Assembly: GCF_020523625.1 (NCBI RefSeq)
Contig: NZ_JAJAQH010000003.1
Coordinates: 124,001-188,000, forward strand
Source: Methylovorus menthalis
GTDB lineage: Bacteria; Pseudomonadota; Gammaproteobacteria; Burkholderiales; Methylophilaceae
Direction of reading: 5' to 3'
Length of the DNA: 64,000 bases
Every line of letters starts with the position of its first letter. Position 1 is the first letter of the stretch. The position numbers and the translations under genes are program-made. Shown one piece after another: positions 10,083 through 18,262 of the stretch. The notes below the pieces were generated by a model that worked only from the letters and a program-made list of their open reading frames with translations, was not told the DNA's origin and searched no databases.

Positions 10083-10505
10083 ATGAAAGCAAGAATCAAG
10101 TGGGTGGAAAATGTCTGCTTCATGGGCGAGTCCGAGACCGGGCATGCCGTGATTCTGGATGGCGCACCGGATGCAGGTGGCCGTAACCTTGGCATGCGCC
10201 CGATGGAAATGCTGCTGATCGGCATGGGTGCCTGCACCTCGTTTGATGTCGTCACCATCCTCAAAAAAGCCCGGCAGCCGGTGACGGATTGCGTCGCTGA
10301 CATCAGCGCCGAACGTGCCGACGAAGTGCCAAAAGTGTTCACCAAGATTCACGTGCATTTTGTGGTGACGGGCAAAGGCCTGAATCCGACGCAGGTTGAG
10401 CGCGCCGTGAAACTGTCTGCGGAAAAATACTGCTCGGCATCCATCATGCTCGGCAAGGCGGCAGAGATCACCCACGACTTTGAAGTGGTAGAGGCTTCGC
10501 TGTGA
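10083..10505 (+). CDS. OsmC-like family protein
   Basis: A 140-residue OsmC/Ohr-superfamily protein of the YhfA-like branch. Visible features are the RPMEMLLIGMGACTSFDVVTILKK segment carrying the conserved cysteine, and a second cysteine in AEKYCSASIMLGKAAEITHDFEV. Family members reduce organic hydroperoxides or handle reactive thiols; which applies here cannot be told. The ATG has GGGAG five bases upstream. The stop overlaps the start of the next gene by four bases, so the two are translationally coupled. Confidence 0.85.
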   Translation: MKARIKWVENVCFMGESETGHAVILDGAPDAGGRNLGMRPMEMLLIGMGACTSFDVVTILKKARQPVTDCVADISAERADEVPKVFTKIHVHFVVTGKGLNPTQVERAVKLSAEKYCSASIMLGKAAEITHDFEVVEASL

Positions 10506-10918
10506 GTACACGCCCTGGCGGCATGCTGGGCATGCATCATGTCGCGCTATTCGTGCATGATCTTGAAGCCTGCCTGCATTTTTACCGCGATGTGGTCGGC
10601 ATGGTCGAAGAGTGGCAACCCGACCCGGACAATATCTACCTGACCTCCGGCAATGACAATGTCGCCCTGCACCGGCTGGCGGCAGAAAAAACGCTGGATG
10701 GTGCGCAACGGCTCGATCACATTGGATTTATCCTCCGTGCTCCAGAAGATGTGGATGCCTGGCATACACATCTGACGGCAAATGCCGTACGCATCGCGCA
10801 GGCGCCAAAAACCCACCGCGATGGTGCGCGCAGTCTTTACTGCTTTGACCCTTGTGGCAATCTGGTGCAGTTTATTTATCATCCGCCGATTTCGGGACTT
10901 ATTCACTCCGCTCTGTGA
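10502..10918 (+). CDS. VOC-superfamily (glyoxalase-like) protein
   Basis: A 138-residue single vicinal-oxygen-chelate protein starting at GTG. It begins MLGMHHVALFVHDLEACLHFYRDVVGM and contains RLDHIGFIL and DPCGNLVQFIY, giving candidate metal ligands His-His-Glu/Gln as in glyoxalase I and related lyases. The substrate cannot be read from sequence. Coupling to the OsmC-like gene suggests a small detoxification operon (inference). Confidence 0.85.
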   Translation: MSTRPGGMLGMHHVALFVHDLEACLHFYRDVVGMVEEWQPDPDNIYLTSGNDNVALHRLAAEKTLDGAQRLDHIGFILRAPEDVDAWHTHLTANAVRIAQAPKTHRDGARSLYCFDPCGNLVQFIYHPPISGLIHSAL

Positions 10919-10943
10919 TCATTTTCTTTCCGGAGCCAAATAG

Positions 10944-10973
10944 AAAAAGCCCCGCATAGCGGGGCTTTTTTTT
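10944..10973. terminator. Bidirectional intrinsic terminator
   Basis: A 12-bp perfect stem (AAAAAGCCCCGC / GCGGGGCTTTTT) around a three-base loop, followed by further T residues on the plus strand and preceded by A residues that give a U-run on the minus strand. It lies between the convergent VOC gene and TonB receptor and can stop both transcripts. Confidence 0.92.
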
Positions 10974-10983
10974 CAGGAAGACG

Positions 10984-13125
10984 TTAATACTTCCAGGTCA
11001 ATGTCATCATGCCGCTACGCGGTGCGGCGTAGTAGCTTTGTGTCCAGTAAAGACTGGTCAGGTATTTTTCATCTGTAACGTTGTAGAGATTCAATGCAGC
11101 GCTCCAGTGTTTGTCGATCTCATAGTTGGCTGTGAGATTCACTACGGCGTAGCTATCTTGTCGTACACGCACATTATTGACGTCGGTGTGAATATCGCTT
11201 TGCCAGTTCACACTGGCACCTACTTTCAACTTTTCAAGCTGAGGTATCTTGTAGACTGCAGCGAGTTTAACCATGCGACGAGGCGTATAAGGCTTGACGT
11301 TATTATTATCCCCATCTTCAAGGCTAAGTATGTTGGTGAAACCACCGTTAACGCGCAAGTTGTCATTAACCTCGCCTGCAATATCCAGCTCATAGCCTTT
11401 GGCGTTGGCCTCTATGCCACTGTAGGTGGTGATACCGTTGACCATGTCTGCATTCTGTTGGGCCACATTTTTTTGCTCGCTGCGAAATAAAGCTACTGAC
11501 GTGTTTATCGCTTTATTCAACCATTCGCTCTTCAAGCCAAGTTCATAGTTTTTACCTTCAACGGGGTCCAATGGCTGGAGATTGTTGTTCAGTACGACTT
11601 GTGGATTGAAAATGCCGGTGTAGCTGGCATATATCGAGTGCTGATTGGTCAGATTGTAGACAGCACCAAGGTATGGGGTGATCTTGTCTGAGCGCTTGGT
11701 ATTGTATTGCTCGCCATAGTTGAGGCCGGTACTTTCGTAGCTCAACATATTGGCGCCGGTCGTGAGTTTCAATGCATCGCTGATGTTGAATTTGGCAGCG
11801 ACGTAATTGTTAAGGCGCTTAATGTCAAAATTGGCTCCAGATACGTCCCCATTAAAGTTAGGCTCAGGGAAGGTCGAGCTGCTGCTGAAATTGTCCAGTG
11901 CAATAAAACGGGAGCCGCCATAAGACGCAAATAATGAACGCTCATCAGCCGTTGCGCGGGACCAGCTGCTGCCGACTACGAGTTCATGTTCGCGGCCAGC
12001 AAAAGTGAATGGGCCGCTGGCATAAGCATCGGCGAGCAACTCTTTGTAGGTACCATCAAATTTGCTTGGGTAGCCAAATAGCCCGCTACCTGTCGTCGTA
12101 TTTTCATTTCCGAAAATATAGAACAGTTTTGTATCAACGGTCGACTCCTTTCGCGTAACCACTAGTTTACCTTGCCAGCCGTTGCTGAATGAATGGGCAA
12201 GTTCTGCAAAGGTGATGTTGGTCAGGACATTGCCATACGCCCAGTCAGCGGCTGTGCTGGCAGAGCGGGAGTAGGAGCGGCGTGTTCCATCGGCGTAAAC
12301 TAGCGGCAAAGCTCCCCACATGGGGCTGTTTGCATTGTTTTGCTGATATGTGTGCCCGACAGTCACCCGGGTCTGATCCGTGACGTCGGCTTCTATGATG
12401 CCGTAGGCGACATTCTTGTTGACACTATAGCGATCAAGATAGGAGTCTCTGTCTTGCGTGGCCAGAACCAAGCGCCCACGCACATTGCCTGCTTCATTGA
12501 GCGGCCCGGAGACGTCAATATCCAGTCGCCGGTTATTCCATGATCCTGCACTCAGGTCTACTCGTGCCTGAAACTCTTGCGTAGGGCGTTTGCGAACAAA
12601 GTTAATGGTGGCGGATGGATTGCCTGTCCCCGAAAGCAAGCCGTTAGCGCCGCGTAATATCTCAACGCGGTCATAAACGGCAGAGTCAATATCTCCCCAG
12701 ACATTGCCATTCAGGAATGGCATGCCGACTCCATCAATCTGGAAGTTAGTGATATCGGCACCGCGGGCAGTGTAATAGGTGCGGTCGGTTTCCACACGTT
12801 CCACTTTCACGCCAGTGGCATAGTCCAACACATCGTTGACAGTTTTAAGGCCGAAATCATCCATTTGCGCACGGGTGATAACAGAGATGGATTGCGGAGT
12901 TTCCCGCAAACTCGTATTCAAACGGGTCGCAGTTTCTGTAGATTTCACCGTATAAGATTTTGTTTTTTCAGAAGCCTGTGGGGCCGAGTCTTCGGCTTGG
13001 GCACTTACTTTAACTTCAGGCAGCGTGCTTGTGTTTTCAGCGGTTTGTTCGGCAGCGAAACTATTGGCTGCCCAGATGGCGGAGAGCGCCAGCGCAAGAG
13101 CTTTTTGTTGCATGGGTGTCCTCAT
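10984..13125 (-). CDS. TonB-dependent siderophore receptor
   Basis: Outer-membrane receptor of 713 residues for a ferric siderophore. A signal peptide (ALALALSAIWAANSFAA) is followed by a TonB-box-like region (LPEVKVSAQ), a plug domain (RETPQSISVITRAQMDDFG, TARGADITNFQIDG, RVEILRGANGLLSGTGNPSATINFVRKRP) and a 22-strand barrel ending with an aromatic (LTWKY). These are FhuE/FpvA-type signatures. The usual N-terminal signalling extension is absent, so no cell-surface signalling is expected. GC is visibly lower than in the neighbours. A Fur-like box lies 67 bp upstream of the start. Confidence 0.93.
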   Translation of the reverse strand: MRTPMQQKALALALSAIWAANSFAAEQTAENTSTLPEVKVSAQAEDSAPQASEKTKSYTVKSTETATRLNTSLRETPQSISVITRAQMDDFGLKTVNDVLDYATGVKVERVETDRTYYTARGADITNFQIDGVGMPFLNGNVWGDIDSAVYDRVEILRGANGLLSGTGNPSATINFVRKRPTQEFQARVDLSAGSWNNRRLDIDVSGPLNEAGNVRGRLVLATQDRDSYLDRYSVNKNVAYGIIEADVTDQTRVTVGHTYQQNNANSPMWGALPLVYADGTRRSYSRSASTAADWAYGNVLTNITFAELAHSFSNGWQGKLVVTRKESTVDTKLFYIFGNENTTTGSGLFGYPSKFDGTYKELLADAYASGPFTFAGREHELVVGSSWSRATADERSLFASYGGSRFIALDNFSSSSTFPEPNFNGDVSGANFDIKRLNNYVAAKFNISDALKLTTGANMLSYESTGLNYGEQYNTKRSDKITPYLGAVYNLTNQHSIYASYTGIFNPQVVLNNNLQPLDPVEGKNYELGLKSEWLNKAINTSVALFRSEQKNVAQQNADMVNGITTYSGIEANAKGYELDIAGEVNDNLRVNGGFTNILSLEDGDNNNVKPYTPRRMVKLAAVYKIPQLEKLKVGASVNWQSDIHTDVNNVRVRQDSYAVVNLTANYEIDKHWSAALNLYNVTDEKYLTSLYWTQSYYAAPRSGMMTLTWKY

Positions 13126-13191
13126 GGGGCTTGTTGTGAGGCACGGGCGGGCTACTTGTTGCTGGCTGGTGCAGATGGTTAATTTATCAAA

Positions 13192-13206
13192 TGATAATTG
13201 TTTTCA
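13192..13206 (-). promoter_or_regulatory. Fur-like operator upstream of TonB receptor
   Basis: On the minus strand the site reads TGAAAACAATTATCA, matching the 7-1-7 Fur consensus TGATAATNATTATCA at 12 of 14 positions. Placement 67 bp before the receptor start suits iron-dependent repression. Confidence 0.65.
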
Positions 13207-13280
13207 TCTGCATTTGGAATGAGGCTGATGTAGAAGTGTTGGATTTTTACATCTGTAAAGGAACTTTAAGGTGGCTATAC

Positions 13281-13324
13281 ACCCATGGATTATGGGTAAT
13301 GTTGCGGTTGTGCAACATTACCCA
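13281..13324. repeat. Overlapping inverted repeats, one with a perfect 12-bp stem
   Basis: GGGTAATGTTGC at 13294-13305 pairs perfectly with GCAACATTACCC at 13312-13323 around a six-base loop. A second hairpin, ACCCAT at 13281-13286 with ATGGGT at 13292-13297, shares four bases with it, so the two cannot form together. There is no T-run on either side. The element lies downstream of the 104-residue gene and upstream of the receptor promoter. Confidence 0.7.
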
Positions 13325-13335
13325 GGGCTGAAAAA

Positions 13336-13650
13336 CTATTCGGTGACGGTGGCGCTCAGGGTTTGCTGGCGTGAAATTACATCCAGCAAACGATCAATAT
13401 TGGGATGTTTGCCGGGGTTGGCATGTGCGTCCTGCGTATGTTCTGCATAAAGCTCCAGACCCTCTTGCGCAGCGGCAGGGGTGATCGCACCATGCTTTTT
13501 CAAAAGGTGCTGATATACCTTGAGCGAGCCTTGGCTGCCGGGTTTGTTTTCAATCAGGCCTGCGGCTTGCTGGTCAGGGGTGAATAGGGCAATGGATTTA
13601 ATGTGGTCTGCACTGGCAAGTGAGCCAAGAATTTCGCTAAAAAGTTTCAT
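13336..13650 (-). CDS. Small hypothetical protein downstream of coq7
   Basis: A 104-residue soluble protein, predicted helical (MKLFSEILGSLASADHIKSIALF; LKVYQHLLKKHGAITPAAAQEGLELYAEHTQDA). No domain I can name. It begins 19 bases after the coq7 stop on the same strand, so the two are probably one transcript. The sequence has a believable amphipathic pattern and normal codon use, supporting a real gene. Function unknown. Confidence 0.65.
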   Translation of the reverse strand: MKLFSEILGSLASADHIKSIALFTPDQQAAGLIENKPGSQGSLKVYQHLLKKHGAITPAAAQEGLELYAEHTQDAHANPGKHPNIDRLLDVISRQQTLSATVTE

Positions 13651-13669
13651 GTCTGTTCTAACAATACGC

Positions 13670-14290
13670 TTAAAGATAATAGGTAGTGGAGGTCATCACT
13701 TTGGAGGCGGCTTGCATGGCTGACTTGATCGGGGCCGGCAGTTCTGCACCCCCTTGCGCCACAGCGGTTTCGGCATGCTTGGCTTCGTCTTCCTGCATCT
13801 GGGTGACGACAGCGCGACTTTTGGCATCCTGCTCAGGCAGTGTTTGCAAATGCGATTGCAAATGCCGACCGACTTGGCGTTCGGTTTCTGCTAAAAAGCC
13901 GAGATTCCATTTGTCGCCCAGGGCGCCTGCCAATGCACCAAGTGCAAACGATCCGCCATACCAGAGTGGGTTGAGCAGGCTTTTGCGGCCCCCCAGTTCA
14001 CGGATGCGTTTTTCGCACCAGGCCAGGTGCTCGGTCTCTTCCTCCGAGGCTTCCTGTAACGCAGCCACGGTTTGCGGATTGCGTGCTGTCAGGGCTTGGC
14101 CATTGTAGAGTGCTTGCGCACAGACTTCGCCCACATGGTTGATGCGCATCAGGGATGCAGAATGGCGCTTCTCAGTCGCACTGAGGGGCGCTTCGGGAAT
14201 TGCTTGATCGGGGAAGGGGCGTTGGCTGTGGGCTTCGGCAAATACCGTGCGCAGGCCTTTGTCTAACTCGATGATCAGTTTGTCCAGCAT
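13670..14290 (-). CDS. coq7: Demethoxyubiquinone hydroxylase
   Basis: Di-iron monooxygenase that hydroxylates demethoxyubiquinol in ubiquinone synthesis. The carboxylate-bridged iron ligands are visible in [28 protein letters not shown], a middle glutamate in [12 protein letters not shown], and [10 protein letters not shown]. The start [17 protein letters not shown] at 14290 matches the usual beginning of the family. The frame is open to 14326, but that extension runs into a terminator hairpin and is rejected. Length of 206 residues is normal for the bacterial Coq7 form that replaces UbiF. Confidence 0.93.
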   Translation of the reverse strand: MLDKLIIELDKGLRTVFAEAHSQRPFPDQAIPEAPLSATEKRHSASLMRINHVGEVCAQALYNGQALTARNPQTVAALQEASEEETEHLAWCEKRIRELGGRKSLLNPLWYGGSFALGALAGALGDKWNLGFLAETERQVGRHLQSHLQTLPEQDAKSRAVVTQMQEDEAKHAETAVAQGGAELPAPIKSAMQAASKVMTSTTYYL

Positions 14291-14305
14291 GATGATTTCC
14301 CAATG

Positions 14306-14336
14306 AAAACCGCCGCCATATTGCATGGCGGCGGGT
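14306..14336 (-). terminator. Intrinsic terminator after ctpA
   Basis: CCGCCGCCAT at 14310-14319 pairs with ATGGCGGCGG at 14325-14334 around a five-base loop. Read on the minus strand the stem is followed by TTTTC. It separates ctpA from coq7, which are in the same orientation. Confidence 0.75.
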
Positions 14337-14342
14337 TCGGTA

Positions 14343-15758
14343 TTACTTGCGTTGCAGGATTTGCAGGCCCTTGAGCAGATTCAATGCTTGAGTGAACTGG
14401 TAGTCACTCTTGGAGCCAGGCTCCATTGGTGCTTTATCGGTGGCTTTATCCTTGCCATCCTTGTCGGTTGGCTTGGCATCATCCTGACTGTTGGCTGGTG
14501 TTTTTGGTGTCTCTATCGTCACTGGTGCCTCGCCGTCCTTCGGGTTGGACAGGTGGTGTGACAGATCAGCCTCGCGCAGATTCATGCCTTGCTCGACGGT
14601 GTTGATCGTACCTTCTTCCACGGCGATGTCGGGCACGATGCCTTTGGCCTGGATAGAGCGGCCATTCGGTGTGAAGTAGCGAGCAGTCGTCAGCTTGATG
14701 GCAGTGCCGTTATTCATCGGCAGGATGGTTTGAACAGAGCCTTTACCAAAGCTTTGAGTGCCCATGATGACGGCGCGCTTGTGATCTTGCAGAGCGCCGG
14801 ACACAATTTCAGACGCTGATGCAGAGCCGCCATTCACCAATACCGCCATGGGTACGGTCTTGATATCCGCTGGCAGGTTGCGCAGGTAATCACCACCGCC
14901 GCGCACGTAGTTTTCAGGTTGTGCGGTCAGGCGCATCTTGGCATCTTCCGTGCGGCCTTCGGTGTATACCACGAGGTCACCCTTGGGCAGGAATGCAGCC
15001 GATACACCAACGGCGGCGTTCAGCAGGCCACCTGGGTTATTGCGCAAATCCAGAATCAGGCCCTTGAATGGCTCCTTGTTTTCATCGCGCATGGTCTTGA
15101 GCGCCTTGGCCAAGTCTTCCCCGGTATGCTCCTGGAACTGCGTGATACGCACATAGGCGTAGCCAGGTTCGGTCAGTTTGAATTTCACGCTTTGCGTTTT
15201 GATCACGGCCCGGTTCAGGGTGACGATGATGGGTTTGGCTTCGCCCTTGCGCAGAATGGTCAGCGTGATTGGTGTATCTGGCTTGCCGCGCATGCGCTTG
15301 ACCGCATCATTCAACGTCATGCCTTTTACTGGGGTTTCATCCAGCTTTACGATCAGATCGCCGCTCTTGAGGCCAGCCTTGTAGGCCGGCGTGTCTTCAA
15401 TCGGGGAAACAACCTTGACGAAGCCATCTTCCATGCCAACCTCAATACCCAGGCCGCCGAACTCGCCTTGCGTACCGGCTTGAAGATCCTTGAAGCCGTC
15501 AGCATCAAGGTATGCGGAGTGGGGGTCCAGCCCAGACAACATGCCATTTATGGCTTCGGTCAGGAGCTTTTTGTCTTCTACCGGCTCTACGTAGTCACTT
15601 TTGATCTTGCCGAAAATTTCAGCGAAGGTGCGCAAATCGTCGATAGGCAGTTGTGGTTTGGTTTCCTTATCGGCGACGGCGGAGTAGTTGAGGCTGAGCA
15701 TGATGCCCAGAACAGCACCCGCAGTGATGAGGCCGAATTTTTCGAATTTTGCGCGCAT
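14343..15758 (-). CDS. ctpA: Carboxy-terminal processing protease (S41)
   Basis: Periplasmic serine protease that cleaves C-terminal tails, including those of envelope proteins and peptidoglycan hydrolases. An N-terminal anchor ([20 protein letters not shown]) precedes the family start ([19 protein letters not shown]), a PDZ domain ([25 protein letters not shown]) and the S41 core, with the nucleophile in [15 protein letters not shown] and the base lysine in [11 protein letters not shown]. The low-complexity Lys/Asp/Pro tail ends in a hydrophobic helix. The ATG at 15758 has AAGGA upstream; an ATG six codons earlier lacks a ribosome site. Confidence 0.93.
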   Translation of the reverse strand: MRAKFEKFGLITAGAVLGIMLSLNYSAVADKETKPQLPIDDLRTFAEIFGKIKSDYVEPVEDKKLLTEAINGMLSGLDPHSAYLDADGFKDLQAGTQGEFGGLGIEVGMEDGFVKVVSPIEDTPAYKAGLKSGDLIVKLDETPVKGMTLNDAVKRMRGKPDTPITLTILRKGEAKPIIVTLNRAVIKTQSVKFKLTEPGYAYVRITQFQEHTGEDLAKALKTMRDENKEPFKGLILDLRNNPGGLLNAAVGVSAAFLPKGDLVVYTEGRTEDAKMRLTAQPENYVRGGGDYLRNLPADIKTVPMAVLVNGGSASASEIVSGALQDHKRAVIMGTQSFGKGSVQTILPMNNGTAIKLTTARYFTPNGRSIQAKGIVPDIAVEEGTINTVEQGMNLREADLSHHLSNPKDGEAPVTIETPKTPANSQDDAKPTDKDGKDKATDKAPMEPGSKSDYQFTQALNLLKGLQILQRK

Positions 15759-15822
15759 GTGACACGATTCCTTCATGGGAAAAGTAATGGGAAGTACTTA
15801 ATGATTAATCAGATTAAAATTG

Positions 15823-15901
15823 AGCTTAACGCAAAGCTCGCATATTTTCCGCTATTTAACGGGAGCTTGCAAAGCCGCCGAGTACTTTTGGGCGGTTTTT
15901 T
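15823..15901 (+). promoter_or_regulatory. Leader with competing hairpins and terminator-like stem before selW-like gene
   Basis: GAGCTT at 15823-15828 can pair with AAGCTC at 15835-15840. The same AAGCTC can instead pair with a second GAGCTT at 15863-15868. Next comes CCGCC at 15875-15879 with GGCGG at 15891-15895 followed by six T residues, a terminator-like stem on the plus strand with no plus-strand gene ahead of it. This could be an attenuator for the next gene; no promoter was identified with confidence. Confidence 0.4.
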
Positions 15902-15954
15902 ACGCTATTTGTCAAAATCTTGCATACCTAACATCTTGCTAACTTGAGGCTGTC

Positions 15955-16236
15955 ATGAAATCACATCATATCGAACTCGAATACTGTACCCAATGCCGCT
16001 GGTTGCTGAGAGCGGCCTGGATGGCACAAGAGTTGTTGACGACCTTCGAATCGGACATCGAACGCGTGTCGCTGGTTCCGGGCACGGGCGGCATTTTTGA
16101 GGTGCGCCTGAATGGCGAAACCATTTTTTCGCGAAAACAGACCGAGCGCTTCCCTGAATCCAAAGAATTAAAACAGCTGATTCGGGACCGCATTGATCCT
16201 GAACGATCTCTTGGCCATAGCGATCGTCCAGCATAG
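15955..16236 (+). CDS. SelT/SelW/SelH (Rdx)-family selenoprotein homologue
   Basis: A 93-residue thioredoxin-like protein of the Rdx family. The redox motif C-T-Q-C sits near the N terminus (ELEYCTQCRWLLRAAWMAQELL), with cysteine in place of selenocysteine. The rest follows the family: VSLVPGTGGIFEVRLNGETIFSRK and FPESKELKQLIRD. A redox function is expected but substrates are unknown. The gene stands alone, divergent from ctpA. Confidence 0.88.
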   Translation: MKSHHIELEYCTQCRWLLRAAWMAQELLTTFESDIERVSLVPGTGGIFEVRLNGETIFSRKQTERFPESKELKQLIRDRIDPERSLGHSDRPA

Positions 16237-16303
16237 CTTGATTCAGGGTCGATAAAAAATAAGATAAATAAGAGCAGACAATCTTTACAAATTTGTCTTT
16301 AAA

Positions 16304-16318
16304 TAATAATCATTCTCA
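16304..16318 (+). promoter_or_regulatory. Fur-like operator upstream of degenerate EAL gene
   Basis: The site TAATAATCATTCTCA matches the 7-1-7 Fur consensus TGATAATNATTATCA at 12 of 14 positions. It lies 42 bp before the ATG at 16360, where it could cover a promoter. The flanks are AT-rich. Confidence 0.6.
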
Positions 16319-16359
16319 AATAGAATTGGGTGGTATGTCATTCTGATTGAGGTGAAAAA

Positions 16360-17148
16360 ATGAATGCGATTAACCGACTTGAGTTAAAAGCGCTGTTTGC
16401 CAGCCAGGCTTTGGACCCCCATGAGTTGCCTGCTCACGAGATGCTGGATGTCGTGATGTCGCGGCGTTTCGGGGTGGAGTATCAGCCTATTGTCGAAGTC
16501 CAGGCTTGTGAAGTGATGGGCTATCAGGCATCTGCCAGATTCTGGAATGCCGAGCAGCAAACGCTGGATGCAGGGCGCATGTTTGCCAGCTTGCATCGCA
16601 ATCCCTTGCTGCTGTTTTATACCGAGCTGGAGATGAAGCGCCTGCAAATCGCACAGGCACCCGGTAAGGGCTGGTTGATGCTGGATCTGGATATCGACAG
16701 TTTTTTTGAAGGCGGTGATCATCTCGATAATCCGTTTTTGCAGCTATTCAAGACGCATGCGTGGACGGAACGCGAGCTACTGGTCAATATTGTCGAAAAT
16801 CATAATCTGGCGGATGCCCAGCGCTCGCAACGCATGATCGAGCTTTTGCAGCAGAGTGGCACCTCGGTAGCGCTGGAGGATGTGGGCGTGCGTTGGGGCA
16901 TGTTTTCGCTAAGTGCGTTTATGGATGCGACTGTGATCAAATTTAATGGTCAGCTGCTGCGCAACATGAATGAAAATGCTGCGCAGGCCATGGTGGATTG
17001 GCTGGTGAGCGCCGCCCGTCGTATCGGCGTGCATGTGATCATGAGCGGCATTGATAGCTGCGAAGAGTTTGAATGGGCGAAGCGCTTTGGCGTGGATTAC
17101 GTGCAAGGTGGACTGTTTGCCAAGCAGGAAATTACGGCCAAGCTGTAA
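16360..17148 (+). CDS. Degenerate EAL-domain protein, probably non-catalytic
   Basis: A 262-residue stand-alone EAL-fold protein. The start of the domain is clear (VEYQPIVEVQACEVMGYQA), but the catalytic set is broken: the EAL triplet is Q-A-S at 56-58, the usual DDFG is E-D-V-G at 173-176, KID is K-F-N at 194-196, and the AEGVE glutamate region is M-S-G-I-D at 228-232. Only Q-G at 249-250 and the following F-A-K remain. Cyclic-di-GMP hydrolysis is therefore unlikely; comparable degenerate EAL proteins such as YdiV act by protein binding. A Fur-like box lies just upstream. Confidence 0.85.
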   Translation: MNAINRLELKALFASQALDPHELPAHEMLDVVMSRRFGVEYQPIVEVQACEVMGYQASARFWNAEQQTLDAGRMFASLHRNPLLLFYTELEMKRLQIAQAPGKGWLMLDLDIDSFFEGGDHLDNPFLQLFKTHAWTERELLVNIVENHNLADAQRSQRMIELLQQSGTSVALEDVGVRWGMFSLSAFMDATVIKFNGQLLRNMNENAAQAMVDWLVSAARRIGVHVIMSGIDSCEEFEWAKRFGVDYVQGGLFAKQEITAKL

Positions 17149-17212
17149 ACGGTAAGGTATTAAGCAAGGGCAGTTGAAGCAGAGATTTGCAGCGGCGGGA
17201 TTTGCAGCAGTG

Positions 17213-17758
17213 TTACTTGAGGGAGGGCTGGCTGGCCTGGATGGATTCGGTTTCACCTGGTTCAATACGTCGGGCACCATTGAAACGCTTGGCCCAGTAT
17301 GCGTCTTTCATATCCACCACTTGAATTCCGCCACCTGTGCTGGGCGCGTGGATAAAACGGTTGTCACCCAGATAAATGCCCACATGAGAGAACGCCGATT
17401 TCAACGTATTGAAAAATACCAGATCCCCGGGTTGTAGCTCATCTTTTGATACTGATTGGCCCAACTGGCTAATGGCGCGCGCATTGTGCGGAAGCGTCAA
17501 GCTGGCTGCCTGCTTGAACACATAACGGACAAAGCCACTGCAATCAAACCCCGTGTCAGGTGAGTTGCCGCCATATTTGTATTGAATGCCAGTAAGACTG
17601 AGAGCGTTGAGCAGGACTTCTTGTGCAGTGTCAGACCAGCCCGCTGTGTCAGCAGCAAATCCTGATTTGGCATTACTGTTGTCCACACGTGTCTCAGCGG
17701 CATGGCAAAAACTGCTGAAGAGAAGGCTCAGAAAAATGAATAGGCTGGCGGAACGCAT
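17213..17758 (-). CDS. NlpC/P60 cell-wall peptidase
   Basis: Secreted cysteine peptidase of family C40, predicted to cut peptide stems of peptidoglycan. A signal peptide (SLFIFLSLLFSSFCHA) precedes the catalytic domain. Catalytic residues are visible: C73 in FDCSGFVRYVF, H125 in SHVGIYLGDNRF and H137 in FIHAPSTGG. The family segment GIQYKYGGNSPDTG precedes the cysteine. At 181 residues there is no extra binding domain. It is convergent with the EAL gene and divergent from the small basic gene at 17890. Confidence 0.93.
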   Translation of the reverse strand: MRSASLFIFLSLLFSSFCHAAETRVDNSNAKSGFAADTAGWSDTAQEVLLNALSLTGIQYKYGGNSPDTGFDCSGFVRYVFKQAASLTLPHNARAISQLGQSVSKDELQPGDLVFFNTLKSAFSHVGIYLGDNRFIHAPSTGGGIQVVDMKDAYWAKRFNGARRIEPGETESIQASQPSLK

Positions 17759-17889
17759 GCCTCGATTCTAAAAGCAAAAGACGCGCGTTGTAAACCCTTG
17801 ACGCAATGTGAAATTATTTTCGGTGTTCGGTGGCCAAGGAACCATAGTGTAGAATCAGGCTCAAGACATCACCAACGCCGGAGCCTGGT

Positions 17890-18207
17890 ATGCGCAATCA
17901 CTCCCTGATGAAATTCCGCAATATTCGCTATTCCTCACCTCAGCCGGCGCCTGATTCGCAGCGACCGCACGAGGGCTTGCAGGGTACGTTGGCGGACTAT
18001 GCCCATCATATGGGTGTGAGTACCCGGCAACGTTTACGCCTGATTGCCAAAGGCGTCGTCAATGAAATTCGAAGCACTGCGCGGGAAGGCGGCATGATGG
18101 CAGGTCGTGCGGTTGGTCGAGTAAAAGCCAGGCTGGCTCATGGGGCTGCCCGTCGTTTGATCAAGCTGGCGGACAGGCTTGAACGCAAGGTCTCCCGCAG
18201 CAAGTAG
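17890..18207 (+). CDS. Small basic hypothetical protein upstream of ubiB-like gene
   Basis: A 105-residue, strongly Arg/Lys-rich protein with no recognised domain. The ATG has GGAG six bases upstream, which supports expression. The N-terminal third is Pro/Gln-rich; the rest looks helical and amphipathic (TLADYAHHMGVSTRQRLRLIAKGVV; ARRLIKLADRLERK). The next gene starts 55 bases downstream on the same strand. Nucleic-acid or membrane binding would suit the charge but is only a guess. Confidence 0.6.
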   Translation: MRNHSLMKFRNIRYSSPQPAPDSQRPHEGLQGTLADYAHHMGVSTRQRLRLIAKGVVNEIRSTAREGGMMAGRAVGRVKARLAHGAARRLIKLADRLERKVSRSK

Positions 18208-18262
18208 CCATATTTAAGTAGCGCTAATTTCACACACCTAACAGGATATTAAGTTAACGCCC

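Noticed and set aside
14919-15947. Plus-strand frame of 342 codons opposite ctpA
   Set aside because: Opposite a complete S41 protease; composition and lack of start signal show it is not coding.
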